64,000 bases of DNA, taken from contig JABWBP010000008.1 of NCBI GenBank assembly GCA_013360445.1, positions 1 through 64,000 of the forward strand. Direction: 5' to 3'. Numbering within the stretch: position 1 is the stretch's first letter; the number at the start of each line of letters is the position of its first letter. The DNA is from Calditrichaceae bacterium. Lineage in GTDB: Bacteria > Calditrichota > Calditrichia > RBG-13-44-9 > J075. The notes beneath the pieces were generated by a model that was not told where the DNA came from, searched no databases, and worked only from the letters and a program-made list of their open reading frames with translations. Positions 17,073 through 25,647 of the stretch are shown in pieces. A program made the translations under genes and the position numbers.

Positions 17073-18770
17073 TTAGCGAATGACCATGATTTTCCCGGAT
17101 TGGGATTTCTCCGGGGAAACGATGCGGTAAATATACACCCCGCTGCCGACGAGTTCGTTTTGGGAGGAGCGCAAATCCCAGTAGGCAATTTGCCCGGAAC
17201 TCTCCGGGAGAATGCTCTTTACCCGCACCCCGTTGGCATTGAAAATTTCGATGCGAGCTTCCCGGGGCAGGTTCAGGAACAGAACCCGGGCATTCTCCCC
17301 GCCGGTTCGAACCGGGTTGGGACCCACCAGCACCTCGCTGCCGCTAACCTCACCGGTCCCTTGTAACGCGATTTGATAATCATCCGCGGGGGCGTTATTC
17401 CCGCCGTTCCAGCTCCCGCTGATAACTGCCAGATATAAATCCTCTGCCGGGGGCGTAAAAACAACTTCCCCCGGGATGCCGGCCGCGATGGTTTCAGAAT
17501 ATGGCTCGCTGAAATAGAGCTGGCTTGCTTCCCAGGACGCCGGGTTTTGCTCCGGATCCAGCAATGCCAAAACCCCGGCGGTGGCGGTAACGGGGATTTT
17601 CAAGAACTGAAACGCCAGCGGCGGCAATGCCCCAACATAGGCCACCTGGTTAGGGTTCTGGCTGAGGGAAACCGGATTCGCGGCGATCACCTCCGGGTCC
17701 GGGTACTTCGCCGCTTCCGGGTAAAACTGCCCCGCAACGGCGTTTTGCCCGGAGAAAAACATCCAGGTGGCCCAGCGGCGCATTTCCGCGTTCAAGGAAC
17801 TGCCTTTTTGCTGTAAAATCAGCGATAAGGAACCCAGCGCCGGCTGGTTGAGAATAGCCTCCCACACTTCCCGGGTGATCGTTTTTCCGTACACCTCCCC
17901 TAACATGATGGGCAGCGCCACCTCGCCGTAAATCCGGTTGCAAGGGTTGTTTTGGGTTAAGTTCACGTCCGTAGAAGAGTACATACAGGGCAGGTAATAG
18001 TAGTAATCGTTCACCCGGTCGGCCACCACCTCTTCCATGTAGGTGGCGGAGCCTTCGATGAACCAGAGGTCAACGAAATTGCTGCCGCTGATCCAGAGCC
18101 GGTAGCCCAACTGCAGGGCGTGGTTGAACTCATGCGCGGCGGTAACGGCGATGGCCAGGCTGTCGCGCACGATGGGGTCGTTGGTAATATCCGGGTAGGT
18201 TACGAAGGAAAAATCGGTATTGATCTCGATGTAACTGTCATAACGCAGCACCCCCGGGGGAGCGGGAAGGGGGTCGCTGAACCAGGTGATCCCATAGGCA
18301 TTGATCCGCTTGCAATATACCGAATAGACCGTATGCGGCAAGCCGGCGCTGTCCGGGGGAGCGTTGAAGCCCAGGCTGTCGATTTCCACTTCCCAGGCGC
18401 GGTCGAAGGATTTGGCGACGAATTCCAGGTAATCGGAAACCCCGTTCTGGTTGCGATCATAAGTGGGAATGGCATTGGGGCCGGCGGTGAGGTAGTGGAT
18501 GCGAAAACGCCCCAGGGGGCTGAGGTAGGTCTGGTAATTTTGCTGAAGGTGCTGCGAGCGTCGCTGCTTCAGCAGCGCCTGAACGGAAACATCGCCGGAA
18601 GCGGCGGCTTCCAACACGACCGGAAATCCGCATTTGTCCGGCGTACCGGCGCCGCCCGGCTGGAAACTCAATTTTTCGTTTAAATCGGCCTGGGCCATTG
18701 CCGGCACTGCCAGCGCGAGCACGAACACCCGGAAGTAAACGCACATTTTCAGCGCAAATGATTTGTTCAT
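17073..18770 (-). CDS. Secreted zinc metalloprotease, MXAN_6640-like, with C-terminal sorting domain
   Basis: A 565-residue exported protein starting at ATG 18770; a signal peptide follows (VYFRVFVLALAVPAMAQA). Residues about 80-250 match MXAN_6640-type putative metalloproteases: YDRNQNGVSDYLEFVAKSFDRAWEVE, then H213-E-F-N-H217 and FIE239GSATYMEE giving the zinc site. The last 90 residues form a beta-sandwich secretion/sorting domain (LVGPNPVRTGGENARVLFLNLP ... SGVYIYRIVSPEKSQSGKIMVIR), as in type IX-like secretion substrates. The frame stays open upstream to 18914, but that stretch is repeat DNA translated (PELVRGEPAEPSKG), so the longer start is rejected. Substrate unknown. Confidence 0.88.
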   Translation of the reverse strand: MNKSFALKMCVYFRVFVLALAVPAMAQADLNEKLSFQPGGAGTPDKCGFPVVLEAAASGDVSVQALLKQRRSQHLQQNYQTYLSPLGRFRIHYLTAGPNAIPTYDRNQNGVSDYLEFVAKSFDRAWEVEIDSLGFNAPPDSAGLPHTVYSVYCKRINAYGITWFSDPLPAPPGVLRYDSYIEINTDFSFVTYPDITNDPIVRDSLAIAVTAAHEFNHALQLGYRLWISGSNFVDLWFIEGSATYMEEVVADRVNDYYYYLPCMYSSTDVNLTQNNPCNRIYGEVALPIMLGEVYGKTITREVWEAILNQPALGSLSLILQQKGSSLNAEMRRWATWMFFSGQNAVAGQFYPEAAKYPDPEVIAANPVSLSQNPNQVAYVGALPPLAFQFLKIPVTATAGVLALLDPEQNPASWEASQLYFSEPYSETIAAGIPGEVVFTPPAEDLYLAVISGSWNGGNNAPADDYQIALQGTGEVSGSEVLVGPNPVRTGGENARVLFLNLPREARIEIFNANGVRVKSILPESSGQIAYWDLRSSQNELVGSGVYIYRIVSPEKSQSGKIMVIR

Positions 18771-18780
18771 GGTATTTTCC

Positions 18781-18945
18781 TCTTTCGTATTGCGTATTTC
18801 GTATTTCGTATTTCGTAAAAAAAACGGAACACCCTTCGACGGTTCGGCAGGCTCACCACGGACAAGTTCAGGATAAACTCCTTTACGCAATACGCACCAT
18901 ACTTTTTTACGCATTACGAGTTACGTTTTACGCTTTACGCCCCCC
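18781..18945. repeat. Intergenic repeat island, CGTATTT/TTACGCA units
   Basis: Units CGTATTT and CGTAATGC-like heptamers are repeated in both orientations at 18786-18820 and 18890-18940. Between them lies a different dispersed-repeat motif (cttcgacggttcggcagg...ggacaagttcaggataaac, 18835-18880) of a kind common in environmental genomes. There is no gene here. Confidence 0.6.
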
Positions 18946-20265
18946 TTACCCGCGCTTGGATTTGAACACCAGCGCAACCGGCACCCCCTCGAATCCCCAG
19001 TGCCGGCGGATTTGCCGCTCTAAGAAGCGGCGATAGTTCACCGGGATCAATTCCGGGTGATTGCCGAAGAAGCCGAAGGCCGGCGCGGCGGTTTTCAATT
19101 GGGTGATGTAGTTGATCTTGATCTCTTTTCCCCGCACCGCCGGGGGGCTGTTCTCCTGGATAATCGGCAGCAGCACTTTGTTCAGCTCGCTGGTACGGAT
19201 GGTTTTGTGGTATTCGTCGTACACCTTCGTGGCCACGTCCAACAATTTATAGAGCCGTATTTTTTCCAGCACCGAGGTAAAAACCAGCGGGATAAAGCGG
19301 TAAGTTCCCAATTTTTCCTCCAGCTCCTTTTCCAAAGCCGGCAGGGTGGTGTGGTCTTTTTCGACCAGGTCCCATTTATTCATCACTGCTACCACTCCCT
19401 TGCGCGCCTGCACCGCCTCGGTAATGACCCGCATATCCTGCCGGGTCATTCCCTCCACCGCGTCCATAAAGTAGAGCACCACGTCGGCGCGCTGGATGCT
19501 GCGCATGGTGCGCAACTGGGTGTAGAAGAGAACATTTTCCTGCACCTTCGCGCGGCGCTTCAGCCCCGCGGTGTCGATGAGCAGGTATCTGCGCTTCTGG
19601 TAGTTCAGGGGCGTGTCGATAGGGTCGCGGGTAGTGCCGGGAATGGGGGTGACGATGACCCGCTCCCGGCCCACCAGGGTATTCACAAAGGAGGATTTCC
19701 CCACGTTTTCCTTGCCCACCACGGCTAACTTGATGGCGCTGTCGTCGGTTTCCTCCCCGGGCGCGGCGCTGTCTATCAGCGCGACGAGGCGGTCGAGCAT
19801 GTCCCCCGAACCGCGCCCCAGCGCGGCGGAGACGAAGAGGGGATCGCCTAATCCCAGGTTATAGAACTGGTATCCCTCGGTTTCGTGCTTCTGGTCGTCC
19901 ACTTTGTTGACGATGAGCAGCACCGGCTTTTCGGTGCGCTGGAGTTTTTCGGCGAGCTGCTGGTCGATGTCGGTGATGCCGGTGGTTTGATCGACCATGA
20001 AGAGGATGATATCCGCTTCTTCGATGGCGATGTCCACCTGCTCGCGCACCGCCTGGTCGATGAGATCGCGGGATTGGGGCAGGTATCCGCCGGTGTCGAT
20101 GAGCATAAAGGATTTTCCGGCCCAGTCGGAAGCGGCGTAATGGCGGTCGCGGGTAACGCCCGGTTGATCGTGCACAATCGCTTCCCGCTTCTTGAGAATG
20201 CGATTGAACAGGGTAGATTTACCGACGTTGGGCCGCCCGACGATGGCGACGAGAGGTTGCTTCAT
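18946..20265 (-). CDS. der: Ribosome assembly GTPase Der (EngA)
   Basis: A 439-residue protein with two consecutive GTPase domains and a C-terminal KH-like domain, the layout unique to Der, which acts in 50S subunit maturation. Domain 1 has GRPNVGKST, D-T-G-G and NKVD; domain 2 has GKENVGKSS, D-T-A-G and MNKWD. The C-terminus ends RHWGFEGVPVALVFKSKRG, normal for the family. It stands 26 bases upstream... in transcription it follows the YafQ-like toxin gene, with 26 bases between. Confidence 0.97.
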   Translation of the reverse strand: MKQPLVAIVGRPNVGKSTLFNRILKKREAIVHDQPGVTRDRHYAASDWAGKSFMLIDTGGYLPQSRDLIDQAVREQVDIAIEEADIILFMVDQTTGITDIDQQLAEKLQRTEKPVLLIVNKVDDQKHETEGYQFYNLGLGDPLFVSAALGRGSGDMLDRLVALIDSAAPGEETDDSAIKLAVVGKENVGKSSFVNTLVGRERVIVTPIPGTTRDPIDTPLNYQKRRYLLIDTAGLKRRAKVQENVLFYTQLRTMRSIQRADVVLYFMDAVEGMTRQDMRVITEAVQARKGVVAVMNKWDLVEKDHTTLPALEKELEEKLGTYRFIPLVFTSVLEKIRLYKLLDVATKVYDEYHKTIRTSELNKVLLPIIQENSPPAVRGKEIKINYITQLKTAAPAFGFFGNHPELIPVNYRRFLERQIRRHWGFEGVPVALVFKSKRG

Positions 20266-20291
20266 TGAGTAAATCGTTTCCAGGGGTTAAT

Positions 20292-20561
20292 TTAATAAAC
20301 CTCATCGTGGCTTCCGATATCCACAAAGACTGCATGAGTATCATCCACAAAGTAGAAGATTATTCTCAGATCATACTCCATACTGAAGCTCCATAGATCT
20401 TTCAATTTGCCGGATAGCTTGTGAGTTCGCAATTGCCTGTCAAAAGGATCAAGGATGAAAATTTCCACTTTTCGCCAGAATTTTTCCTCTAACCTGCCTC
20501 TCCCCTCGATGCGCTTCTTGAAAGACTTTTTGAATGAAGAACTGAAGGCGATTTCGACCAT
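20292..20561 (-). CDS. RelE/StbE (YafQ-like) mRNA interferase toxin
   Basis: An 89-residue toxin of the RelE/StbE branch. The diagnostic run DPFDRQLRTHKLSGKLKDLWSFSMEYDLRIIFYF and the end VDIGSHDEVY are complete; the His and Tyr/Asp residues used in RNA cleavage by YafQ-type enzymes are present. Start ATG 20561, two bases after the antitoxin stop. Order antitoxin-toxin on the minus strand, directly downstream of the DUF512 gene. Confidence 0.9.
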   Translation of the reverse strand: MVEIAFSSSFKKSFKKRIEGRGRLEEKFWRKVEIFILDPFDRQLRTHKLSGKLKDLWSFSMEYDLRIIFYFVDDTHAVFVDIGSHDEVY

Positions 20562-20563
20562 GG

Positions 20564-20770
20564 CTAAATCGAATCCTTTAGGCGCTGAATGTCGCGAGTG
20601 AATTCCAGTTTCCCATCCTGAAGCTCTTTCAAACTCCTTTTGTAATTTCGATATATTCGTTTTCGGACTTCCTCCGCCAGAAATTTTTCAATCAGGAGCT
20701 TCAGTTCTTCCTTTTCCTCGCTTGACAATCTTTTAATCTCCTCCACGATGTTCCCGAAAGTTGTGCTCAT
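20564..20770 (-). CDS. Antitoxin partner of the YafQ-like toxin
   Basis: A 68-residue, mostly helical protein (SSEEKEELKLLIEKFLAEEVRKRIYRNYKRSLKELQDGKLEF) of the small antitoxin group normally found before this toxin. Its stop is two bases before the toxin start. Only 13 bases separate it from the stop of the DUF512 radical-SAM gene upstream, so either that gene's promoter drives the pair or a promoter lies inside that gene. No operator is visible in the short gap. Confidence 0.8.
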   Translation of the reverse strand: MSTTFGNIVEEIKRLSSEEKEELKLLIEKFLAEEVRKRIYRNYKRSLKELQDGKLEFTRDIQRLKDSI

Positions 20771-20783
20771 ATTGCCTCCGCTT

Positions 20784-22091
20784 TTAACAAGTTAACGCGA
20801 CTTCATACTCCCCGATCATCTCAAACAGTTCCGTAAAGCTCCCCGGAAAAACGATTACTTTCTTGCCTAACTTTTCTTCTAATTCCGGGACGCTCCAATC
20901 ATCTAAAAAAACACCGTCATGGTTGAGGCAGCGGGGAGGAAGAACGATGTAATCCCCGGTGCGCTCGTTTTTGAGAGTATCGTAAATATCTTCCCCTACC
21001 AACAGCCCGGAGACGGTAATGGCGGAGCCGTAGAATCTATTGATCACCGGGTGAAGCTTGAAGAACATCCCCGGAATCCGGTTCAACCGGCGCATGAAAT
21101 ACTTTTTCAGCGCCTCCGCGCCTAAGGTTCCGGCGGCCAGGCTGAGGCTCAGCGGGCGTTTGGAAGGATTTTCTAAGCGGGGAAGTTCTTCTTCAAAGCG
21201 GTTCATAAAATCGCGGGTCAGGCCCACCCCGTTTTCCAGTTGGTAAAATCCTTCGTAGTAATCATTGCCGGGAATGGGCGAATCGGTGCGGATGTAGAAC
21301 TCATCGGAGAGGTACACGAAGGAGCTGCCTAACTTCTCGCGCAGCGCTTCCCGCCGCCGGTCGGTCTCTGCGATGGTTTGCAGGCTGTATTCGTGGGTGA
21401 TCGGCTTGATGGGAAATAAATTTTTGCGGTGGCGGGTCAATCCCACCGGCACGATGGCCAGGGAGCGGATCATCGGGTAGTATGCTTTCAGATCAGCGAT
21501 GGTTTTATCCAGCACTTCCCCGTCGTTCAACTCCGGGCAGAGCACGATCTGGCAGTTCAGTTCGATGCCGTTTTGGGTCAGGTAGTCGATCTTTTCGAAC
21601 AAATGGTCGTCGAATTTGATGCCTAACATCAGCTTGCGCAGTTCCGGGTCGGTAACGTGCACGGAAATATAGAGCGGGGAGAGGCGCTGTTCCACAATGC
21701 GCTCTAAATCTTCCCGGGTGGCGTTGGTGAGGGTGGTGTAGTGCCCGTAGAGGAAGGAGAAGCGGTAATCCTCGTCCTTGAAATAAAGCCCCTTGCGCAG
21801 CCCCTTGGGATTCTGGAACACGAAGCAGAAGATGCAGGCGTTTCCGCAGGAGCGCATTTCCAGGTCTTCCAACTGGAGGCCCAGGTCGTCGTCGTAATCT
21901 TTTTCGATCTCGAAAACCACCTGCCCCTCCGCCTGCTGCACCACCAGCTCGATTTCCTCGTGGGTGATGTAGAAGCGGTAGTCGAGGGCGTCGCCGATCG
22001 CTTTCCCATTGACGGAGACCACCCGGTCGCCGGGCTTCAGGCCCAGTTCTTCGGCGATGCTCTTCGATTGGATGTGTTTTATTTCGACCAT
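20784..22091 (-). CDS. DUF512 radical-SAM family protein with PDZ domain
   Basis: A 435-residue protein of the DUF512 family. Residues 1-65 form a PDZ-like domain (IAEELGLKPGDRVVSVNGKAI). A Cys cluster C82-x3-C86-x2-C89 (SCGNACIFCF) follows, as in radical-SAM iron-sulfur sites, then FSFLYGHYTTLTN and LYISVHVTDPELRKLMLG, both characteristic. The DUF512 domain makes up the C-terminal half. The reaction is not known; members are widespread in anaerobes and clostridia. It is the first gene before a toxin pair and appears unrelated to it. Confidence 0.92.
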   Translation of the reverse strand: MVEIKHIQSKSIAEELGLKPGDRVVSVNGKAIGDALDYRFYITHEEIELVVQQAEGQVVFEIEKDYDDDLGLQLEDLEMRSCGNACIFCFVFQNPKGLRKGLYFKDEDYRFSFLYGHYTTLTNATREDLERIVEQRLSPLYISVHVTDPELRKLMLGIKFDDHLFEKIDYLTQNGIELNCQIVLCPELNDGEVLDKTIADLKAYYPMIRSLAIVPVGLTRHRKNLFPIKPITHEYSLQTIAETDRRREALREKLGSSFVYLSDEFYIRTDSPIPGNDYYEGFYQLENGVGLTRDFMNRFEEELPRLENPSKRPLSLSLAAGTLGAEALKKYFMRRLNRIPGMFFKLHPVINRFYGSAITVSGLLVGEDIYDTLKNERTGDYIVLPPRCLNHDGVFLDDWSVPELEEKLGKKVIVFPGSFTELFEMIGEYEVALTC

Positions 22092-22272
22092 GGTTGTTTT
22101 TCCTAAAGAAACGTGAAGCGAATTGCGTAATGCGTAAGAAAACGGAATACGTCATACGCTCATGCCTTGCGAATTTCTCATTTACTCTCCGGCGCTACAA
22201 ACCGCCCGGATCGAAGGCGCTCAATGTACAAAAATTTCCCCGCAACCCCAAACGGGATATTTTCTCGACAGA

Positions 22273-22307
22273 TAGACCGCAAAGGTTTTTAAAACCTTTG
22301 AGGTCTA
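22273..22307. repeat. CCTCAAAGG palindrome, copy 2
   Basis: Arms of 17 bases around one central T (TAGACCGCAAAGGTTTT against AAAACCTTTGAGGTCTA) with a single mismatch. It lies 10 bases beyond the stop codon of the LmbE-type gene. Just to its left (22110-22180) is a short copy of the GCGTAATGCGTAA repeat family. Confidence 0.8.
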
Positions 22308-22316
22308 TGATGGAGT

Positions 22317-23036
22317 TTAAAGCGCCAGGTCCTTCAACACCCCGTTGGTATGATGCCGGGGCAGCGCCCGGGAAAAACACTCCTCCCCGCCAAAAAAGTG
22401 TTCCCCGGCCCCGTTCTTTTGAAAGCTCTCCCAAAACTCCAGTTGCGAGACGTGGCATTGGATCGCCGCCAGCTTGTAGGGAAAGTATTCCCGCGCGTCG
22501 ATTACATGGGTGATCTCCCCATTCTCGAAGGGAATGATTTTCCGGTAGGGTTTGATGCGCTCCGCCATTTCCGGCGACACTCCGTAATAAAACAAGCGCG
22601 GCGGGGCGTCCAGGGAAAGAACCGTTTTCTCGCACCAGCGCGTCACCGCGATGTGATCCGAATGGCCGGAAATACCCCCGGGGTGAAAAGTGAGAAGAAT
22701 ATCCGGTCGGTGCGCTGCGATTTCCCCGCGCACGATCTCCATACCCTTCTCTTCCGGGTAGTGCTGCAAACCTTTATCGGGTAAATCGTAAATTTTCAGC
22801 GAATGCAGATGCAGCGCTTTCACCGCGCAGTGCAATTCCCGGCTGCGCATCTCCGCTACCTCTGGCGCGGGAAGCTCCTTGCAGATTCCTAAGGAACCGG
22901 CCTCCCCGCGGGTGAGGGTTACCAGGGAGACGCGGTGGCCGGTGAGCGCGTAACGCGCCAGGGTAGCGCCCGGCCCGTAGGCTTCGTCATCGGGATGGGC
23001 AAATATGGCTAATATATTCATCATCGCTCCTTTCAA
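22317..23036 (-). CDS. PIG-L/LmbE family zinc deacetylase (BshB-like)
   Basis: A 239-residue enzyme of the PIG-L family, which removes N-acetyl groups from sugar-linked substrates. The zinc site A-H-P-D-D-E (residues 11-16 in MNILAIFAHPDDEAYGPG) and the later H-S-D-H motif (GGISGHSDHIAVTRW) are complete. The family includes BshB1 of bacillithiol synthesis; size and the TLTRGEAGSLG segment fit that subgroup, but no bacillithiol ligase is nearby, so substrate is open. ATG 23036 or the methionines five to six codons later may start it (MKGAMMNIL). Confidence 0.88.
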   Translation of the reverse strand: MKGAMMNILAIFAHPDDEAYGPGATLARYALTGHRVSLVTLTRGEAGSLGICKELPAPEVAEMRSRELHCAVKALHLHSLKIYDLPDKGLQHYPEEKGMEIVRGEIAAHRPDILLTFHPGGISGHSDHIAVTRWCEKTVLSLDAPPRLFYYGVSPEMAERIKPYRKIIPFENGEITHVIDAREYFPYKLAAIQCHVSQLEFWESFQKNGAGEHFFGGEECFSRALPRHHTNGVLKDLAL

Positions 23037-23364
23037 AAGTAAGAAGTAAGAACTGCTGGTTCGCTTATTTTTTCGGGCAGTTCTTAATGCTATACTAAGC
23101 GCAGTTTAAAATTTCCGTTTCTTATTCTATAAGGAACCCCGGTAGGGGTTCAACATTTGCAGCCGGCAATAATACCCATACGAACCGCAACCCCGGCCAC
23201 GAAGTGGCTCCTTCGGAGCAGGGGTTGAACCCCTTTGGAGTTCCGGCGGTTATTTGAGGCTTGTGAATTCTATAAATGTTGAACACCTCCGGTGTTCGGG
23301 AAAGAATCCTGGCTACAAAGAGGCTCCATTACCGGTAAATGGAAATTTCAACGTGCGTTTAGCA
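23037..23364. repeat. Gene-free island of small palindromes, left part
   Basis: No gene is found in 23037-24174. The left part has repeated motifs around ggggttcaac / gttgaacccc (23145-23160 and 23221-23236) and gaacacctccggtgttc (23281-23297). The sequence ccacgaagtggctccttcgg (23197-23216) has a relative at 23970-23995 (gcgaagcggctcctttgg). Confidence 0.55.
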
Positions 23365-23503
23365 TACTTTAAGACTTTGAGCGGAATTGGGAGATTCCGG
23401 TATTTCGCATCCGGCGAAAACCGGAATGACAACGCCGAAACCTGTCATTCCGGCCATAGCGAAGCGAAGTGCCGGAATCGCATGGGCACAAAGTCTTAAA
23501 GTA
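23365..23503. mobile_element. TA-flanked MITE, 139 bp
   Basis: Perfect 15-bp terminal inverted repeats TACTTTAAGACTTTG (23365-23379) and its complement (23489-23503) bound a 139-bp element without coding capacity. Both ends are TA, as expected when a Tc1/mariner or IS630-type transposase inserts into a TA dinucleotide and duplicates it. Inside the ends the two halves continue as an imperfect palindrome (GATTCCGG ... TTCGC in both), so the transcript would fold into one long hairpin. Confidence 0.75.
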
Positions 23504-24174
23504 GAATTAAAATAAGGTTCTATTACGCCCTTTCAGGGCTTATCATGAGGTTGCTTACTCTCCCGGCGCTTCGCGCCGGGCTATTATATTCCGCACCTTC
23601 GGTGCTTTATTGGCCAACCCAGCCCCAAGGGGGCGAAATAGAATAGCCCAGAGCAACGCTCTGGGACAGAAGAACCATCCATTTGCCAGGCCCTGAAAGG
23701 GCGAAATAAACCTCCAATTTCAATACCCGAAAAAAAATAAGCGAACCGCGAGTAAGAAGTGAGAGGTGCAACTTCTCACTTGAAAATGCCAAATTTAACC
23801 CCGGTTTTGCGGATTTCATTGCACTATTTTTGTTTGCTTTATTTCTCCCGGTTGTCTATTTTCAATTCGGCATTCATCGGTAGTCTGAACGGGAGTCGCA
23901 GCATGTACTGCACGCGGGCATAAATTGAGGTTTTTATACTGCGAACAATCAAAAACTTAATTTTTCTCGCAAAGCCGCCCGCGAAGCGGCTCCTTTGGAG
24001 AAAGCCCGCAAAGAATTGCTCCATCCTATAGATACTTTGCGGTCTTAGCGTCTTTGCGAGAGATAAAAAAGCGCAATTAATGACCGTTTCCAGTATAGAA
24101 GGAATCACAACGCCAAAATCGTCAAACGAAAGCCAGCAATCGAAAATCCCAACTCCCTAACCCAAGGAGGCATC
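23504..24174. repeat. Gene-free island of small palindromes, right part
   Basis: Several hairpins occur: CGCCCTTTCAGGGC near 23526 mirrored by GCCCTGAAAGGGCG near 23691; CCCGGCGCttCGCGCCGGG (about 23562-23581); GCACCttCGGTGC (about 23592-23604); CAGAGCaacGCTCTG (about 23650-23664). A short AGTGAGAAGT-type repeat lies at 23751-23790. No gene or promoter stands out, except that the last 60 bases should hold the start signals of the DUF5362 gene (CCAAGGAGG site at 24159-24167). Confidence 0.55.
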
Positions 24175-24585
24175 ATGGAAGGAACAGCGACGCCTTTTAC
24201 CACCCCCTCTTCGCCGGGCGGGTTTGCGCTGGCGCAACTGAAGCAAACCGCGCAAAATATGAGCGCCTGGTTGAAATTTTTAGGCATTGTCAATATTGTC
24301 AGCGGGGCTATTACCGCTATTTCCATCGTCGGCTTGCTGATCGCCTGGCTCCCCATTTGGATGGGAGTGCTCTTGTTCCAGGCCGGGGAGCGGGCTGCCA
24401 ACGCTCAGCGTTCGGAGGATTTTGGCTACCTGGCGCAAATGATGGATAAATTGAAAACCTATTTCGTCATCAATGCGGTGCTCATTATTGTAGTTTTGGC
24501 ATTTGTACTGATCCTGGTCGTTTTCGCCGGTTCTTTTTTCCATGAAATTACCAACCGGTTCCCGGATGTTATGCAATCATATTAG
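24175..24585 (+). CDS. DUF5362-type membrane protein
   Basis: A 136-residue protein with two long hydrophobic helices (LGIVNIVSGAITAISIVGLLIAWLPIWMGVLLF, about 39-72, and FVINAVLIIVVLAFVLILVVFAG, about 97-120) joined by an amphipathic segment (AGERAANAQRSEDFGYLAQMMDKLKTYF). The sequence ARxA...LxxxLxxxKxYF between the helices is the DUF5362 pattern common in Bacteroidetes and relatives. Function unknown. A strong ribosome-binding site, AAGGAGG, precedes the ATG. It stands alone after a repeat island. Confidence 0.75.
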   Translation: MEGTATPFTTPSSPGGFALAQLKQTAQNMSAWLKFLGIVNIVSGAITAISIVGLLIAWLPIWMGVLLFQAGERAANAQRSEDFGYLAQMMDKLKTYFVINAVLIIVVLAFVLILVVFAGSFFHEITNRFPDVMQSY

Positions 24586-24659
24586 AAATTGCGTAATTTT
24601 ACATTTCAGGCATTACGTTTCACGTTTCAATATTTTTTTTGCAAGGCTTTGTCAACTGC

Positions 24660-24980
24660 ATGAACAGGATTTTTTTGTGCGTTGCCAGCGAGATCCCGGC
24701 CGGCCGGTCGCGGGAGTTTTTGCTGCCGGACGGCGCTTGCGTGGCGGTATTTCATAGCGGTTCCGGATTCTATGCCGTGGAGAACCGCTGCCCTCATGCC
24801 GGGGGAACGCTTTCCGGCGGGTTTCTTGACCAGGACGTGCTCATGTGCATCTGGCATGGCTGGCGTTTTGACCTGAGAACCGGCGAGTGTTTGACCCGGC
24901 CAAATGCGCGGTTGCGCGCCTATTCCCTGGTGATCGAAGAAGAGAACCTCTTTCTAAAATTATCTCAACCGCAAACCTGA
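24660..24980 (+). CDS. Rieske-type [2Fe-2S] ferredoxin
   Basis: A 106-residue single-domain Rieske protein. The cluster ligands are C44-P-H46 and C63-I-W-H66, in the standard boxes ENRCPHAGG and LMCIWHGWRFDLRTGECL. With no signal peptide or oxygenase domain it is an electron carrier of the NirD/biphenyl-ferredoxin class. ATG 24660 is preferred over the upstream TTG at 24639, which lies in repeat DNA. It is followed closely by an O-methyltransferase and a patatin gene on the same strand (31 and 6 bases between), suggesting one transcript. Confidence 0.9.
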   Translation: MNRIFLCVASEIPAGRSREFLLPDGACVAVFHSGSGFYAVENRCPHAGGTLSGGFLDQDVLMCIWHGWRFDLRTGECLTRPNARLRAYSLVIEEENLFLKLSQPQT

Positions 24981-25011
24981 ATTTTACGCCACCCAATCTT
25001 TGGAGCAGAAG

Positions 25012-25641
25012 ATGATCGTTCATCCCGAAATCGAAAAATATTTAGAGAAGCTGTCCCCTCTCGCTCACCCGGTTCTGGAGGAAATGCAGCGCCTGGCGGC
25101 GGAGCGTAATTTCCCCATCATCGGGCCGTTAGTGGGGCGATTCCTGGTTTCGCTCATCCAGTTCGGGCACGTGCATACGGTGTTGGAATGCGGCAGCGGA
25201 TTCGGCTATTCCGCCCTGTGGATGGCCACGGCGCTTTCGGAGAACGCCAATATTACCTGCATCGAATATGACCCCGCCAACATCGAATTGGCGAAAAATT
25301 TTTTCAAAAAGGCCGGGTTATCCCACAAAATCACTTTTCTGCAAGGAAACGCCCTGGAGATCGTTCCTACCCTCTCGCACACTTACGATCTGATTCTGAA
25401 TGACGTGGACAAGGAGCAATATCCCCCTCTCCTGCCGCTGCTGCTGCCCCGTTTGCGCACCGGGGGAATGCTGATTACCGACAACGTGCTCTGGAAAGGA
25501 AAAGTAACCCGGGAACCCCAGGATATTCCCACCCGGGCGATTCAGCAATATACCGAGGCGCTGATGCAGCAAAAAGATCTCTGGAGTTCCATCATTCCCA
25601 TACGGGACGGGCTTTCCATCAGCATCAAATTACGGGTATAA
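25012..25641 (+). CDS. SAM-dependent O-methyltransferase (class I, family 3)
   Basis: A 209-residue methyltransferase of the small-molecule/catechol type. The SAM-binding motif is LECGSGFGYSALWMA, followed by the acidic loop CIEYDPANIELAKNFF, LILNDVDKEQYPPLLPLLLPRLRTGGMLITDNVLW, where D-x-D-K and D-N are the metal ligands of this family. ATG 25012 is chosen, with GGAGCAGAAG before it; a TTG at 25000 is the alternative. Substrate unknown. It is sandwiched between Rieske and patatin genes in a probable operon. Confidence 0.9.
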   Translation: MIVHPEIEKYLEKLSPLAHPVLEEMQRLAAERNFPIIGPLVGRFLVSLIQFGHVHTVLECGSGFGYSALWMATALSENANITCIEYDPANIELAKNFFKKAGLSHKITFLQGNALEIVPTLSHTYDLILNDVDKEQYPPLLPLLLPRLRTGGMLITDNVLWKGKVTREPQDIPTRAIQQYTEALMQQKDLWSSIIPIRDGLSISIKLRV

Positions 25642-25647
25642 CCGGCG

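Noticed and set aside
18771-18914. Longer N-terminus of the metalloprotease (reading PELVRGEPAEPSKG).
   Set aside because: That stretch is translated repeat DNA; a normal signal peptide starts at 18770.
20292-22091. DUF512 gene as part of the toxin-antitoxin module.
   Set aside because: The 13-base spacing suggests shared transcription, but DUF512 proteins are found widely without toxins.
24639-24660. TTG start for the Rieske protein.
   Set aside because: The added residues lie in repeat-like DNA; ATG 24660 begins the conserved domain.
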